NCBI RefSeq assembly: GCF_001648775.1
Contig: NZ_LVEJ01000001.1
Coordinates: forward strand, 496,001 to 560,000
From: Pseudomonas fluorescens
Lineage (GTDB): Bacteria > Pseudomonadota > Gammaproteobacteria > Pseudomonadales > Pseudomonadaceae
Length of the DNA stretch: 64,000 nucleotides
Direction: 5' to 3'
Below the pieces are notes generated by a model. It made no database searches. It was not told the origin of the DNA and saw only the letters and a list, made by a program, of their open reading frames with translations. Made by a program: the position numbers and the translations under genes. Positions 45,972-56,335 of this stretch are shown here, piece by piece (position 1 is the stretch's first letter; every line of letters begins with the position of its first letter).

Positions 45972-48116
45972 TTAAGCTGGAATGGCCTTCGCCTTAGGCT
46001 CCCGATCCCAAACCCGATGCTGCCCGATCGCCGTAAAGAACGGCTTGGTCAACGCCGGCACATCCTTGCCCTGCAGCAACCCCGCATCCGCTTCCAGTTT
46101 CAGCAGATCCTGCAACTGCTTGGCATCCCCGTGTAGCGCAATCGCCTTCAAATGCTTGTACGCCTCCAGCAGGTAATGCAACGCCACACCATCGCCGCTC
46201 AATGCCTTGATCGACGCCGCGCCACCCGGCACAAACACCGCATCGAAGATCACCGATGGCATGCCTTCCATCGAGGCGTCCACTGGCAGGCTTTTGCCGT
46301 CCGCTGTTTTCACCGGCGCCGAAGTCGGCCCCAGTAACTTGGCATGCGCACCTTCAGCCGCCAATGCTTTCTTCATCGCATCAATCGCCGCACCATCGAC
46401 GCCGTTAGCCACTAGAATGGCCACTTTTCGCGTCTTGATATTCTCTGGCAACAGGTTCGCCTGGCTCAACGCCGGCGAATGATCGAAAGACACCTTACGT
46501 ACATCCACCGTGCCTTTGCTCGGCGCCGGCAGACCCAGGTTGGCCGCCACACGCTTGGCCAGTTCCAGATCGATGTTGGCCAGAATCTCGTTCACTTCCC
46601 GTGCACGGATATGCTCACGCTCCACCTTGCCCAACTCAAAGCTGTAGGCGGCAATGATGTGCTCCTTCTCGTGATCGCTCATGCTGTTGAAGAACAGAGT
46701 CGCCTGAGAGAAGTGATCGCTGAACGATTCGCTGCGCTGGCGGATCTTGTTCGCATCGATGCGCTCTGGATAACTCTCGAAACCTCCATCCTGCGCAGCT
46801 GGCGGCGTTTCTTTCGGCCAGCCACCATCAATCGAGTTCGGCTCGTAAGAGGCACGGCCCTTGTCGATCACCGTGCGGTGTTGCGCATCACGCTGGCCAT
46901 TGTGGAACGGCGCCACCGGGCGGTTGATCGGCAGCTCATGAAAGTTCGGCCCGCCGAGTCGGCTGATTTGCGTGTCGGTGTAGGAAAACAGCCGACCTTG
47001 CAACAGCGGGTCATTCGAGAAGTCGATGCCCGGCACGATGTGGCCAGGGCAGAACGCAACCTGCTCGGTCTCGGCAAAGAAGTTGTCCGGGTTGCGGTTC
47101 AACGTCATTTTGCCCAGCGGGGTGATCGGCACGATTTCTTCGGGGATCAGCTTGGTCGGGTCGAGGATGTCGAAATCGAAGTCGTGCTCGTTTTCCTCCT
47201 CGATGATCTGCACACCGAGTTCCCATTCCGGGTAGTCGCCCATCTCGATCGCTTCCCAGAGGTCGCGACGGTGGTAGTCAGTGTCTTTGCCGGCAAGCTT
47301 CTGCGCCTCGTCCCACACCAGCGAGCAAGTGCCGGCAGTAGGGCGCCAGTGGAATTTGACGAAGCGCGATTTGCCTTCAGCGTTGATCAGCCGGAAGGTG
47401 TGCACGCCGAAGCCCTGCATGCTGCGCAGGCTTTTCGGAATGGCCCGGTCGGACATCGCCCAGATGACCATGTGTGCCGACTCCGGCACCAGCGAGACGA
47501 AATCCCAGAAGGTGTCGTGGGCCGAGCCGCCAGTCGGGATTTCATTGTGCGGCTCAGGTTTCACCGCATGGACGAAGTCGGGAAACTTGATCGCGTCCTG
47601 AATGAAAAACACCGGCATGTTGTTGCCGACCAGGTCGAAGTTGCCTTCATCGGTGAAGAACTTCACCGCGAAGCCACGCACGTCACGCACGGTATCGCCG
47701 GAACCACGCGGGCCCTGCACCGTGGAAAAGCGCACGAACACCGGCGTCTTTTTCCCCGGATCCTGTAGGAACCCGGCCTTGGTCAGCGTCGAATGGTTCT
47801 CGTAGGCTTGAAAGAAACCATGGGCGCCAGTGCCGCGCGCGTGGACGATGCGTTCCGGGATCCGCTCATGGTCAAAATGCGTGATTTTTTCCCGCATGAT
47901 GAAGTCTTCAAGCAACGATGGTCCGCGCGGGCCGGCCTTGAGGGTGTTCTGGTTGTCGGCAACCTTGACCCCCTGATTGGTGCGCAGCGCTTGGCCGGTG
48001 GCATCGGAGCGGAATTTTTCGAGGCTATCGAGTTTGGCGTTGGTGTTGGTGTTGGCGCGATCCGGGGTATCGGTTCCGGCCATCTGGCTTTTATCGGTCG
48101 TAGGCTTCTTGCTCAT
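45972..48116 (-). CDS. katE: Large-subunit (clade 2) catalase HPII
   Basis: A 714-residue haem catalase of the large type. The catalytic His92 lies in RIVHARG, followed by [17 protein letters not shown]. The catalytic Asn is in [11 protein letters not shown], and the haem-ligand Tyr is in [14 protein letters not shown]. The C-terminal 170 residues are the class I glutamine-amidotransferase/DJ-1-like domain unique to HPII catalases. AGGAG precedes the ATG at 48116; a longer frame to 48197 runs through the promoter region. It degrades H2O2 and is usually RpoS-controlled. It is divergent from metN. Confidence 0.95.
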   Translation of the reverse strand: MSKKPTTDKSQMAGTDTPDRANTNTNAKLDSLEKFRSDATGQALRTNQGVKVADNQNTLKAGPRGPSLLEDFIMREKITHFDHERIPERIVHARGTGAHGFFQAYENHSTLTKAGFLQDPGKKTPVFVRFSTVQGPRGSGDTVRDVRGFAVKFFTDEGNFDLVGNNMPVFFIQDAIKFPDFVHAVKPEPHNEIPTGGSAHDTFWDFVSLVPESAHMVIWAMSDRAIPKSLRSMQGFGVHTFRLINAEGKSRFVKFHWRPTAGTCSLVWDEAQKLAGKDTDYHRRDLWEAIEMGDYPEWELGVQIIEEENEHDFDFDILDPTKLIPEEIVPITPLGKMTLNRNPDNFFAETEQVAFCPGHIVPGIDFSNDPLLQGRLFSYTDTQISRLGGPNFHELPINRPVAPFHNGQRDAQHRTVIDKGRASYEPNSIDGGWPKETPPAAQDGGFESYPERIDANKIRQRSESFSDHFSQATLFFNSMSDHEKEHIIAAYSFELGKVEREHIRAREVNEILANIDLELAKRVAANLGLPAPSKGTVDVRKVSFDHSPALSQANLLPENIKTRKVAILVANGVDGAAIDAMKKALAAEGAHAKLLGPTSAPVKTADGKSLPVDASMEGMPSVIFDAVFVPGGAASIKALSGDGVALHYLLEAYKHLKAIALHGDAKQLQDLLKLEADAGLLQGKDVPALTKPFFTAIGQHRVWDREPKAKAIPA

Positions 48117-48379
48117 CAGTCGTAAACTCCTCGGTTGACCCCGATGCTTGCCGGGGACTCTTGAGTGGTTCCCAGGCACGGCACCCAGGGTTTTCAAGTC
48201 GCTTACTTAGTGACTGATGGGCTGCTTTGGACGTTCCTTTTTTATGACCTTTGATCTTGTTATTGCTAAATCGAAGGTTAGTTACGAAATAAATGCTAAG
48301 AACCTCTATACGGACAGGCTAAAATGCGCGCCCGGCTAACCGCTGATCCTTTTCTAACGCGCCCCACAAGGTTCGCTAC

Positions 48380-49387
48380 GTGATCGAGTTTCAAAACGTC
48401 CACAAGACTTACCGCGTCGCCGGTAAGGACATTCCCGCGCTGCACCCGACCAGTCTCTCTATCGAGAACGGGCAGGTGTTCGGCCTGATCGGCCATTCCG
48501 GCGCGGGCAAAAGTACCCTGCTGCGTCTGATCAATCGCCTGGAAGACTCCAGCGGCGGCAAGATCTTCGTCGACGGCGAAGAAGTCACCGCGCTGGACGC
48601 CAACGGCCTGCGCCGTTTCCGCCAGCAAGTCGGGATGATCTTCCAGCACTTCAACCTGCTCGCCTCCAAGACTGTGGCCGACAACGTTGCGTTGCCGTTG
48701 ACCCTGGCTGGCGAACTGTCGACCAGTGAGATCGACCAGCGTGTCGCCGAGTTGCTGGCGCGGGTCGGTCTGTCCGACCACGCCAAGAAATACCCGGCGC
48801 AATTGTCCGGCGGCCAGAAGCAGCGCGTCGGCATCGCCCGCGCCCTGGCGACCAAGCCGAAGATTCTGCTGTGCGACGAGGCCACCAGTGCCCTCGACCC
48901 GCAGACCACCGCGTCGGTTTTGCAACTGTTGGCCGAGATCAACCGCGAACTGAAACTGACCATCGTCCTGATCACCCACGAGATGGATGTGATCCGTCGC
49001 GTCTGTGATCAAGTGGCGGTGATGGACGCTGGCGTGATCGTCGAGCAAGGTTCGGTGGCCGATGTGTTCCTGCATCCCAAGCACCCGACCACCAAGCGCT
49101 TCGTTCAGGAAAGCGAGCAGATCGACGAAAGCGAACAGCGCGATGATTTCGCTCACGTGCCGGGGCGCATCGTGCGTCTGACCTTCCAGGGCGAAGCGAC
49201 CTACGCGCCGCTGCTCGGTACCGTCGCCCGCGAAACCGGCGTCGACTACAGCATCCTCGCCGGTCGTATCGACCGCATCAAAGACATTCCGTACGGGCAA
49301 TTGACCCTCGCCGTCACCGGTGGCGACATGGAAGCGGCTTTCGCCCGCTTCACCGCCGCTGACGTTCACATGGAGGTATTGCGCTAA
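48380..49387 (+). CDS. metN: Methionine ABC transporter ATPase
   Basis: A 335-residue ATPase of the MetN type. Walker A GHSGAGKS (about 37-44), signature LSGGQKQR, Walker [14 protein letters not shown]. Residues about 255-335 form the C-terminal ACT-like NIL domain, which binds methionine and inhibits the transporter. The metI start overlaps its stop codon by one base. The 263-base gap with katE carries AT-rich sequence but no clear MetJ-like box; pseudomonads use other methionine control. Confidence 0.94.
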   Translation: MIEFQNVHKTYRVAGKDIPALHPTSLSIENGQVFGLIGHSGAGKSTLLRLINRLEDSSGGKIFVDGEEVTALDANGLRRFRQQVGMIFQHFNLLASKTVADNVALPLTLAGELSTSEIDQRVAELLARVGLSDHAKKYPAQLSGGQKQRVGIARALATKPKILLCDEATSALDPQTTASVLQLLAEINRELKLTIVLITHEMDVIRRVCDQVAVMDAGVIVEQGSVADVFLHPKHPTTKRFVQESEQIDESEQRDDFAHVPGRIVRLTFQGEATYAPLLGTVARETGVDYSILAGRIDRIKDIPYGQLTLAVTGGDMEAAFARFTAADVHMEVLR

Positions 49388-50061
49388 TGGAAGACCTGAT
49401 CAGTTTCTTCACCAACATCGACTGGTACGAAATCTGGCTGGCCACTGGCGACACGATGCTGATGCTCGGTGGTTCGCTGCTGTTCACCGTGCTGCTCGGC
49501 CTGCCGCTGGGCGTGTTGCTGTTCCTCTGCAGCCCGCGTCAGTTGCTGGAAAGCCGTGGCCTCTATGCGTTCATGTCGCTGGCGGTGAACATCCTGCGTT
49601 CGCTGCCGTTCATTATTCTGTTGATCGTGATGATCCCGTTCACCGTGCTGATCACCGGCACGTCGCTGGGCGTGGCCGGTGCGATTCCGCCGTTGGTCGT
49701 CGGTGCGACGCCGTTCTTCGCGCGTCTGGTGGAAACCGCGCTGCGTGAAGTCGATCGCGGCATCATCGAAGCGACCCAGTCGATGGGCGCGACCACGCGG
49801 CAGATCATCGTCAACGCCTTGCTGCCGGAAGCCCGCCCGGGCATCTTTGCGGCGATTACGGTGACGGCGATTACACTGGTGTCCTACACGGCGATGGCCG
49901 GTGTGGTCGGCGCCGGTGGGTTGGGTGACCTGGCGATCCGTTTCGGCTACCAGCGTTTCCAGACCGACGTGATGATCGTCACCGTGGTGTTGCTGCTGAT
50001 TCTGGTGCAAGTGCTGCAGATGGTCGGTGATCGACTGGTCGTGCATTTCTCGCGCAAATAA
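49387..50061 (+). CDS. metI: Methionine ABC transporter permease
   Basis: A 224-residue permease with five membrane helices and the binding-protein-dependent transport signature (EATQSMGATTRQIIVNALLPEARPG, about residues 131-155), the EAA loop that contacts MetN. It overlaps metN by one base and precedes metQ by 77 bases. Imports D- and L-methionine with MetN and MetQ. Confidence 0.94.
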   Translation: MEDLISFFTNIDWYEIWLATGDTMLMLGGSLLFTVLLGLPLGVLLFLCSPRQLLESRGLYAFMSLAVNILRSLPFIILLIVMIPFTVLITGTSLGVAGAIPPLVVGATPFFARLVETALREVDRGIIEATQSMGATTRQIIVNALLPEARPGIFAAITVTAITLVSYTAMAGVVGAGGLGDLAIRFGYQRFQTDVMIVTVVLLLILVQVLQMVGDRLVVHFSRK

Positions 50062-50138
50062 CCGGTTTTTGTAATCAAGAGATGAGCCGGCCATTCGCTG
50101 GCAGGCGCCAGAGGGGCGCCTCATAAGGAGTTAGCTGA

Positions 50139-50909
50139 ATGAAAAAACTGATCGCTGCTTTTGCTGCCGTTGCAGCATTCTCGGCCCACGCCGAAACCCT
50201 GACCGTTGCTGCCACCCCGGTGCCGCACGCAGAAATCCTCGAATTCGTGAAGCCAGCGCTGGCCAAAGAAGGCGTGGAACTGAAGGTCAAGGTCTTCACC
50301 GACTACATTCAGCCGAACGTACAGGTCGCGGAAAAGCGTCTGGACGCCAACTTCTTCCAGCACCAGCCGTATCTGGATGAGTTCAACAAGGCCAAGGGCA
50401 CCAATCTGGTGGCTGTGACCGGCGTGCACCTGGAGCCGCTGGGCGCTTACTCGAGCAAGCTCAAGGATCTGAAGGATCTGCCAAGCGGCGCTAACGTGGT
50501 GATCCCGAACGACGCCACCAACGGCGGCCGTGCGCTGTTGCTGCTGGCCAAGGCTGGCGTGATCACGCTGAAGGACCCGACCAACATCCTGTCGACCGTC
50601 AAAGACATCGCGACCAACCCGAAGGACCTGAAAATCCGTGAACTGGAAGCCGCGACCATCCCGCGCGTGCTGACCCAGGTCGATCTGGCACTGATCAACA
50701 CCAACTACGCGCTGGAAGCCAAGCTCGATCCGTCCAAGGATGCGCTGGTAATCGAAGGCAACGACTCGCCGTACGTGAACATCCTCGTGTCCCGCCCGGA
50801 CAACAAGGACAGCGACGCGATGCAGAAACTGGCTGCTGCCCTGCACAGCCCGGAAGTGAAGCAATTCATTACCGAGAAGTACAAAGGTGCGGTATTGCCG
50901 GCGTTCTGA
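50139..50909 (+). CDS. metQ: Methionine-binding protein
   Basis: A 256-residue NlpA-family periplasmic receptor. The signal peptide ends near residue 18 (FSAHA) and there is no lipobox cysteine, unlike E. coli MetQ, so this protein is soluble in the periplasm. The mature chain has TPVPHAEILEFVKP (about 25-38) and the ligand-binding Asn-rich NDATNGGRALLLL (about 125-137). A strong terminator follows, closing the metNIQ operon. AAGGAG lies 7 bases before the ATG. Confidence 0.93.
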   Translation: MKKLIAAFAAVAAFSAHAETLTVAATPVPHAEILEFVKPALAKEGVELKVKVFTDYIQPNVQVAEKRLDANFFQHQPYLDEFNKAKGTNLVAVTGVHLEPLGAYSSKLKDLKDLPSGANVVIPNDATNGGRALLLLAKAGVITLKDPTNILSTVKDIATNPKDLKIRELEAATIPRVLTQVDLALINTNYALEAKLDPSKDALVIEGNDSPYVNILVSRPDNKDSDAMQKLAAALHSPEVKQFITEKYKGAVLPAF

Positions 50910-50923
50910 TACGGGCTGCAATG

Positions 50924-50955
50924 AAAAAGGGGACGCCATGAGCGTCCCCTTTTTT
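50924..50955 (+). terminator. Strong terminator after metQ
   Basis: AAAAAGGGGACG (50924-50935) pairs with CGTCCCCTTTTT (50943-50954). The loop is 7 bases and a T-run follows directly. It works in both directions. Confidence 0.9.
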
Positions 50956-50993
50956 GTGTCTGGTGTTTGGCTTTGGACCTGCTGTGAAGCTGC

Positions 50994-51210
50994 CCCTCAC
51001 CCCAGCCCTCTCCCGAAGGAGAGGGGCCGATCGAGGTGTCTTGCGTTCTACATCGACCTGAAAGATCCAGTCGATTATGTATTCGGTACTGCACGTCGAC
51101 CTGAACGATCTTGGCGATTATGGATTCAGCACAGCGCTTACAGGTCGGCGTATTGCTTCAGCATCCCCCAATCAGTCCCCTCTCCCTCTGGGAGAGGGCT
51201 AGGGTGAGGG
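50994..51210. repeat. Long inverted-repeat element, copy 2, with internal tandem repeat
   Basis: The 21-base arms at 50994-51014 and 51190-51210 are inverted copies (one mismatch) and are close in sequence to the arms at 4997-5156. The interior contains two imperfect 43-base units at 51054-51096 and 51097-51139, each starting CGACCTGAA and carrying CGATTATG. Copy 2 is 217 bases and copy 1 is 162, so the middle is variable. Confidence 0.85.
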
Positions 51211-51229
51211 GCTCTTGGCTTTTGACCCA

Positions 51230-51865
51230 TCACTTGCGGTTAAGCATGACCGGCAACTGCGCAACCAGTTTGGCATTGTTCAACGGCGCCCGAATAAACC
51301 CGCGCTGAGTGCCATCCGGCCCGATCACCGCCAGATTCCCACTATGGTCCACCGTGTAATTCGGCTTACTCGTATCCGCCGGAATAAACGGAATACTCAC
51401 CGCATTCGCGACCTTCTGCAGCTCTTCAATCGAAGTCGGTGTCAGGCCGACAAACTGCGGATCGAAGTAACCCAGATACTGCTTCAACTGCTTGGGGTTA
51501 TCACGGTTAGGGTCAACGCTGACCAGCACGATCTGCAACTTGTCCACAGCGTCTTTCGGCAATTCACTCTTGATCTGCCGCAGCTGCGCCAGCGTGGTCG
51601 GGCAGATGTCCGGGCAGAAGGTGTAGCCGAAGAAGAGCAGGCTCCACTTACCTTTGAGCTCGTTGATCGCCACCGGTTTGCCGTCCTGATCGGTCATCGT
51701 CACGTCCGGCAGATTGCGGCTCTGCGGCAGCAGGATGATGCCGGCGTCGATCAGCGCCGTCGGATCGCCCTGGCCCTTGCCGCTCAGCACTTTGTTGACG
51801 GTCAGGCCGAGGATCAGCGCGATCACGGCGACGAGGATGAAGACGGTTTTCTGGGTTCGAGTCAT
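51230..51865 (-). CDS. SCO1/SenC-family copper chaperone for cytochrome oxidase
   Basis: A 211-residue membrane-anchored protein with one N-terminal helix (residues about 7-25) and a thioredoxin-like domain. It keeps the copper ligands Cys84 and Cys88 (CPDIC) and His174 (VDHSG). Sco proteins deliver copper to the CuA site of subunit II. The ATG at 51865 overlaps the ctaB stop by 4 bases, so the chain is coupled to haem O synthase. It is the last gene of the surf1-to-sco unit. Confidence 0.93.
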   Translation of the reverse strand: MTRTQKTVFILVAVIALILGLTVNKVLSGKGQGDPTALIDAGIILLPQSRNLPDVTMTDQDGKPVAINELKGKWSLLFFGYTFCPDICPTTLAQLRQIKSELPKDAVDKLQIVLVSVDPNRDNPKQLKQYLGYFDPQFVGLTPTSIEELQKVANAVSIPFIPADTSKPNYTVDHSGNLAVIGPDGTQRGFIRAPLNNAKLVAQLPVMLNRK

Positions 51866-52761
51866 AGGTTCAACAGTAAGTAGTGGTCTACGAGCAGGGC
51901 GATGAACAACAGGAACAAGTACCAGATAGAGTACTTGAAGGTGTTGATCGCCGCGTGCGGCCGAGTGCCACGGTACAGCACCACGGCCCATTGCAGAAAC
52001 CTTGCGCCCAGAGCGAGGGCGCAAACCAGGTAGAGCACGCCGCTCATGTGGATCACGTACGGCAGCAGACTCACCGCCAGCAGCGCGAAGGTGTACAGCA
52101 GAATGTGCACTTTGGTGTAGTGCTCGCCGTGGGTGACCGGCAGCATCGGGATGTCGGCTTTGGCGTATTCCTCTTTGCGATGAATCGCCAGTGCCCAGAA
52201 GTGCGGCGGCGTCCAGGCGAAGATGATCAGCACCAGCAACAACGGTTCGGCGCTGACGTGGCCGGTGGCAGCTGTCCAGCCCAACAGAGGTGGGGCGGCG
52301 CCGGCGAGGCCACCGATGACGATGTTCTGCGGCGTCGCGCGTTTGAGAAAACCGGTGTAGACCACCGCGTAACCGAGCAGCGAAGCGAGCGTCAGCCACG
52401 CCGTCAGCGGATTGGTGAACGTCAGCAACAAGGCCTGACCGAGCAGCGCCAGTACCAATGCAAACGTCAGCGCCGCCGCCGGCGAAACCCGTCCTTCAGC
52501 GAGCGGCCGTTTATGCGTGCGCGCCATCACCGCATCGATGCGCCGATCGACCACATGATTGACCGCTGCCGCGCCGCCGGCACACAGCGCAATCCCCAGA
52601 TTGCCGAACACCAGCACCGTCCACGGCACCCCGGCGCGGGTCGCGAGGAACATGCCGACCAACGAGGTGATCAACATCAGCACCACGACTTTCGGTTTGG
52701 TCAGTTCCAGATAATCACGCCACAGCGCTTGGGCGGGACGTTCGCCAATCAGAATCGCCAC
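51862..52761 (-). CDS. ctaB: Haem O synthase (protoheme IX farnesyltransferase)
   Basis: A 299-residue UbiA-family prenyltransferase that attaches a farnesyl group to haem B. Nine hydrophobic segments, with the first Asp-rich motif [20 protein letters not shown] (about 67-86), where the pattern differs slightly from the consensus NDxxDRxxD. The product haem O is used by CtaA. The start lies inside the ctaA coding region (13-base overlap), indicating coupling. Confidence 0.94.
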   Translation of the reverse strand: MAILIGERPAQALWRDYLELTKPKVVVLMLITSLVGMFLATRAGVPWTVLVFGNLGIALCAGGAAAVNHVVDRRIDAVMARTHKRPLAEGRVSPAAALTFALVLALLGQALLLTFTNPLTAWLTLASLLGYAVVYTGFLKRATPQNIVIGGLAGAAPPLLGWTAATGHVSAEPLLLVLIIFAWTPPHFWALAIHRKEEYAKADIPMLPVTHGEHYTKVHILLYTFALLAVSLLPYVIHMSGVLYLVCALALGARFLQWAVVLYRGTRPHAAINTFKYSIWYLFLLFIALLVDHYLLLNL

Positions 52762-53828
52762 GGCGTTTCTCCTTTAATAGTGATGGGCGCGGCGGAGTGT
52801 TTGCGCGGGCTCAGGCGCCAGCGTGCGAGCACCGGTTGTTTGACCCGAACCAGGCTGGTGCGCGCGTGGTAATTGACCAGCACCATGGTCAGCAACAGCG
52901 CGGCACCGCCGGCGTTATGCGCGACCGCCACCGGCAGCGGCAGATGGAACAGCACGTTGCTGATGCCGAGGGTAATTTGCGCGGCGAGGGCGACCACAAC
53001 CAATCCGGCAAGCCGCGTCATGCCGACGACTTTCAGTTGCCAGGCCAAGCCGAGCAGAACCAACGTCACCAGCAAAGCGCCGATCCGGTGGGTCAGGTGA
53101 ATCGCCGTGCGCGCATCGCTGTCGAGTTGCCCGCCGAGATAATTCGGGCCGATGTGTTGAGTCAGATGAAAGCCGTTGGCGAAATCCGCCGGCGGCAGCC
53201 ACTGCCCGTGGCAAGTCGGGAAGTCGATGCAGGCCACCGCCGCGTAGTTGGAACTGACCCAGCCACCCAACGCGATCTGGCCAATCACCAACAACAATCC
53301 AGCCGTCGCCCAATACTGCAAACGCTTGGGCACGGTCAGCGCCGGCAAGACCCCGGACAATCGCAACGTCAGTAAAAACAACAGACTCAACGTGGCAAAG
53401 CCGCCGAGCAAATGCCCGGTCACCACTTGCGGCCAGAGCTTGAGCGTCACCGTCCACATGCCAAACGCCGCTTGCGCAAACACCACCGCCAGCAGAAACA
53501 GCGGCAGTTTCAACGGTTGCCCCGGATGACGCCGGTTGACCCACGCGCGCCCGGCGAGAATCGAAATCAGCAGGCCGAGGGTGCCGGCGAAGTAGCGGTG
53601 GATCATCTCGTTCCAGCCCTTGTGCGCCTCCACCGGCGAGTCCGGGTAATGCAGTTCGGCGTGAGCCAGTTGGGCTTCGCTTTTCGGCACGCTGATAAAG
53701 CCGTAGCAGCCCGGCCAGTCCGGGCAGCCGAGGCCAGCGTGGGTCAGGCGCGTGTAGGCGCCGAGGAGCACCACAATCAGGGCCAGCAGGGTGGCAAACA
53801 GCGCGAGGCGAAATCCAGGTTTGGCCAT
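52749..53828 (-). CDS. ctaA: Haem A synthase
   Basis: A 359-residue COX15/CtaA-family enzyme that oxidises haem O to haem A for the aa3 oxidase. It has eight membrane helices in two four-helix halves with paired histidines for haem (e.g. RYFAGTLG and [10 protein letters not shown] region). [11 protein letters not shown] motif (about 32-41) carries two cysteines. It lies between the thioredoxin-like gene and ctaB. Confidence 0.93.
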   Translation of the reverse strand: MAKPGFRLALFATLLALIVVLLGAYTRLTHAGLGCPDWPGCYGFISVPKSEAQLAHAELHYPDSPVEAHKGWNEMIHRYFAGTLGLLISILAGRAWVNRRHPGQPLKLPLFLLAVVFAQAAFGMWTVTLKLWPQVVTGHLLGGFATLSLLFLLTLRLSGVLPALTVPKRLQYWATAGLLLVIGQIALGGWVSSNYAAVACIDFPTCHGQWLPPADFANGFHLTQHIGPNYLGGQLDSDARTAIHLTHRIGALLVTLVLLGLAWQLKVVGMTRLAGLVVVALAAQITLGISNVLFHLPLPVAVAHNAGGAALLLTMVLVNYHARTSLVRVKQPVLARWRLSPRKHSAAPITIKGETPWRF

Positions 53829-53838
53829 GACAATGCCC

Positions 53839-54432
53839 TTATCCGATGTTCGACAGTTTCAGCAGGTGACGCAGGTCGTTGAGCAGATCCTTGCCTTTCA
53901 CATTCGGCTCGTAACGCAGCACGAGATTGCCGTGCGGGTCGATGATCCACAGTTGCGGCGTGGCCTTGTCGCCGGTGGTTTTGCTGAACACCCCAGCGTC
54001 CAGCGGATAGCGTTGCAGCTGCGGATATTCGCGGCTCAGCTTGGCTTCGTAATCGGCGCTTACCGGTTGCGCCACGGCGAGTGCATGGCTGGCGCGCCCG
54101 GCATCGCGACCGAGGCCGATCTGGATCTGCCGCGCCAGATACACCAGTTGCTGGCAATCCACTGCGCAATCCTTCGGCGCGGTGACCAGCATCTGCCAGC
54201 GCTCCTCGTCGGCTTGCACGCCGAGGTCGGCGCGGGTCTGGCCGTTGCCGATCAGTTCGCCGTGATAGCTGCGACCTTCCGGGACCCAGAACTGCAATTT
54301 GTACATGCCGGTGGCGAGCACCATCGGGCCGATCACGCCGAGCAAAATCAGCAGCAATTGAATGCGCCCGCGACGACGGGTAGCGACAGGTTTCGCCTCA
54401 GACATGCTGGGTGGATTCATGGCCGTTCCCAT
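53839..54432 (-). CDS. Membrane-anchored thioredoxin-like protein of the cox locus
   Basis: A 197-residue protein with one N-terminal helix (residues about 23-42) and a SCO/thioredoxin-like domain. It has a CAVDC pair (about 98-102) in TAPKDCAVDCQQL, which could be redox active or bind copper. The ATG at 54432 has AAAGGAG 8 bases upstream and overlaps surf1 by 35 bases. It is conserved in Pseudomonas oxidase clusters, and probably helps copper insertion or disulfide control; this is inferred. Confidence 0.78.
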   Translation of the reverse strand: MGTAMNPPSMSEAKPVATRRRGRIQLLLILLGVIGPMVLATGMYKLQFWVPEGRSYHGELIGNGQTRADLGVQADEERWQMLVTAPKDCAVDCQQLVYLARQIQIGLGRDAGRASHALAVAQPVSADYEAKLSREYPQLQRYPLDAGVFSKTTGDKATPQLWIIDPHGNLVLRYEPNVKGKDLLNDLRHLLKLSNIG

Positions 54433-55138
54433 GGTGTTTCTCCTTTGCGTTGTGCAAGCCCAAATAGACGTAGAGGCCGAGCAGGGCGGTGGCCATGGCG
54501 AACCACTGCACGGCGTAACCGAGGTGTTTTTCAGGGCCCATGGCAACCACCGGCCAATCGGCCTCGTAGCTGGCCGGGCCGGGTTCGGCGCGTAATTCGT
54601 AGGCGAAGCCGTCGCGCTCCAGGGTTTGCCACAGCTTGGCGGGTTCGACGGCGGTGATGGTTTGCGGCCAGGTGCTGCTGACTGGATCAGCGTGCAACTG
54701 GAAAGTGGCGCCGGGGGCGACGTAGACCCAGGCGTCGACATTCAACGCCTCAGTGGGCGTGGTGAATTGCGGCGGTACACGGCGATCCGGCCACGGCAAC
54801 CAGCCGCGATTGACCAGCATCCAAAGGCCGGTGCGTTGATCCTGAAACGGTTGCAGCAACTCGACGCCGACCTTGCCGTTGCGTTGACGGTTATCCAGCA
54901 GCAAACTGTGCGCGGCATCGAACTGGCCGTGCAGGTGCACGCGGCGATAGGCCGGATCGGCGTTGTTAAGGAGTTCGGTGCTGGCCATCGGGTCGGCCGC
55001 GCGACGTTCGGCGTAACTGGCGAGCAGGGCGGTTTTCTCGGCGCCACGGCTCAGTTGCCAGAAGCCCAGCGACACCAGCAAGGGCAGCAACAACGCCACC
55101 ACCACGGTCGGTATCACGCCCGGACGAAAACGCTTCAT
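54398..55138 (-). CDS. SURF1-family oxidase assembly protein
   Basis: A 246-residue protein with helices at residues about 9-28 and 212-232 and a soluble domain between, the SURF1 pattern. Typical strings are RRVHLHGQFDAAHSLLLDNR and WMLVNRGWLPWP. SURF1 supports haem a insertion into subunit I. It is the first gene of the minus-strand unit surf1-thioredoxin-ctaA-ctaB-sco and is divergent from a small gene on the plus strand. The last 12 codons overlap the next gene. Confidence 0.9.
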   Translation of the reverse strand: MKRFRPGVIPTVVVALLLPLLVSLGFWQLSRGAEKTALLASYAERRAADPMASTELLNNADPAYRRVHLHGQFDAAHSLLLDNRQRNGKVGVELLQPFQDQRTGLWMLVNRGWLPWPDRRVPPQFTTPTEALNVDAWVYVAPGATFQLHADPVSSTWPQTITAVEPAKLWQTLERDGFAYELRAEPGPASYEADWPVVAMGPEKHLGYAVQWFAMATALLGLYVYLGLHNAKEKHHGNGHESTQHV

Positions 55139-55209
55139 GGGCGTGCCACAAAGTCAGTCGTTGCGATCGCTATACTCAACTGCATCGCCTGTCCCCCGGA
55201 GTTCTTCCC

Positions 55210-55413
55210 ATGCTCAAAACAGCGATCGTCCTGATGCTGATTGCCACGGTGATCAGCCTGTTCAGCGGCCTGTTTTTCCTGGTCAAGGACGACAGCAGTT
55301 CCAATCGCCTGGTCATCGCCTTGAGTGTTCGGGTGGCACTGGCCGCTGCCACCGTCGGCTTGATCGCCTGGGGCTTTTACAGCGGCCAATTGGTGTCGCA
55401 TGCGCCTTGGTAG
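55210..55413 (+). CDS. Twin-transmembrane small protein in the cox locus
   Basis: A 67-residue protein with two membrane helices (about 4-24 and 36-57), of the DUF2909 type. GGAGTT is 6 bases before its ATG. It is on the strand opposite to all other cox genes and ends 9 bases from the convergent subunit III gene, so it splits the locus into two minus-strand units. Function unknown; assembly factor for the oxidase is possible by location. Confidence 0.8.
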   Translation: MLKTAIVLMLIATVISLFSGLFFLVKDDSSSNRLVIALSVRVALAAATVGLIAWGFYSGQLVSHAPW

Positions 55414-55422
55414 CGTTGATCC

Positions 55423-56310
55423 TCAGAGTACGTAAACGAAGATAAACAGGCCGATCCACACCACGTCGACGAAGTGCCAATACCAGCTCGCCGCTTCGAA
55501 GCCGAACTGGTGCTCGTTGTCGAAATGGCCCTTCATGATGCGCATCAGCATCACAAACAGAATGATCGTGCCGATGGTCACGTGGGCGCCGTGGAAACCG
55601 GTGAGCATGAAGAACGTCGCGCCATAAATGCCCGAACCGAGGGTCAGCCCCAGTTCGTGGTAGGCGTGCATGTATTCCTCGGCCTGGAAACCGAGAAACG
55701 CGCAGCCGAGCAGCACGGTGATCGCCAGCCAGATTTTCAGCGCGCCGCGATGGCCCTTCTTCAAGGCGTGGTGGGCGATGGTGATGGTCACGCTGGAGCT
55801 GACCAGCAGGATCGTGTTGATCAGCGGCAGGCCCCACGGGCTGATGACTTCTTTCGGCGGCGGGAACAGTTTCGGGTCCGGCGTGTGCAACAGCGGCCAG
55901 GTGAACTGGAAGTTCGGCCAGAGCATGTGCGCGATGCCTTTCGGGCCTTCGCCACCGAGTGCCGGCCCGGAGACATGGCGCACATAGAACAGCGCACCGA
56001 AGAAGGCCACGAAGAACATCACCTCGGAGAAGATGAACCAACTCATGCCCCAGCGAAACGAGCGATCCAGTTGCGCACTGTAAAGGCCCGCGCGACTTTC
56101 CTTGATCACCGTACCGAACCAGCCGAACAGCATGTACGCCAGCAACAGGCCACCGACGAAAAAGATGTACGGGCCGTGGGATTCCGGGCGCGCCGCCTTC
56201 AGATCGTTGAACCAGGTAGCGAGGCCGTACACGGTGATGGCCATGCCGAAGGTGGCGATGATCGGCCATTTGCTCTGGGCCGGAACGAAATAGTGCTCAT
56301 GAGTTGCCAT
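55423..56310 (-). CDS. Cytochrome c oxidase subunit III
   Basis: A 295-residue membrane protein with seven helices, of the COX3 type. It has MSWFIFSEVMFFVAFFGALFY (about 89-109), which holds the conserved Glu in the SEVMFF motif, and HEYFVPAQSKWP at the start. Subunit III stabilises the oxygen-binding subunit I. It starts 25 bases past the ctaG stop. Confidence 0.95.
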   Translation of the reverse strand: MATHEHYFVPAQSKWPIIATFGMAITVYGLATWFNDLKAARPESHGPYIFFVGGLLLAYMLFGWFGTVIKESRAGLYSAQLDRSFRWGMSWFIFSEVMFFVAFFGALFYVRHVSGPALGGEGPKGIAHMLWPNFQFTWPLLHTPDPKLFPPPKEVISPWGLPLINTILLVSSSVTITIAHHALKKGHRGALKIWLAITVLLGCAFLGFQAEEYMHAYHELGLTLGSGIYGATFFMLTGFHGAHVTIGTIILFVMLMRIMKGHFDNEHQFGFEAASWYWHFVDVVWIGLFIFVYVL

Positions 56311-56335
56311 TTATTGTTCTCCTTATCGGGCACGC

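Larger units (their letters stand above)
50910..51229. other. Gap between metQ and the sco gene
   Basis: This 320-base gap holds the metQ terminator (50924-50955) and the second copy of the long inverted-repeat element (50994-51210), which contains a 43-base tandem duplication. No coding frame with a ribosome site is present. Confidence 0.8.
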
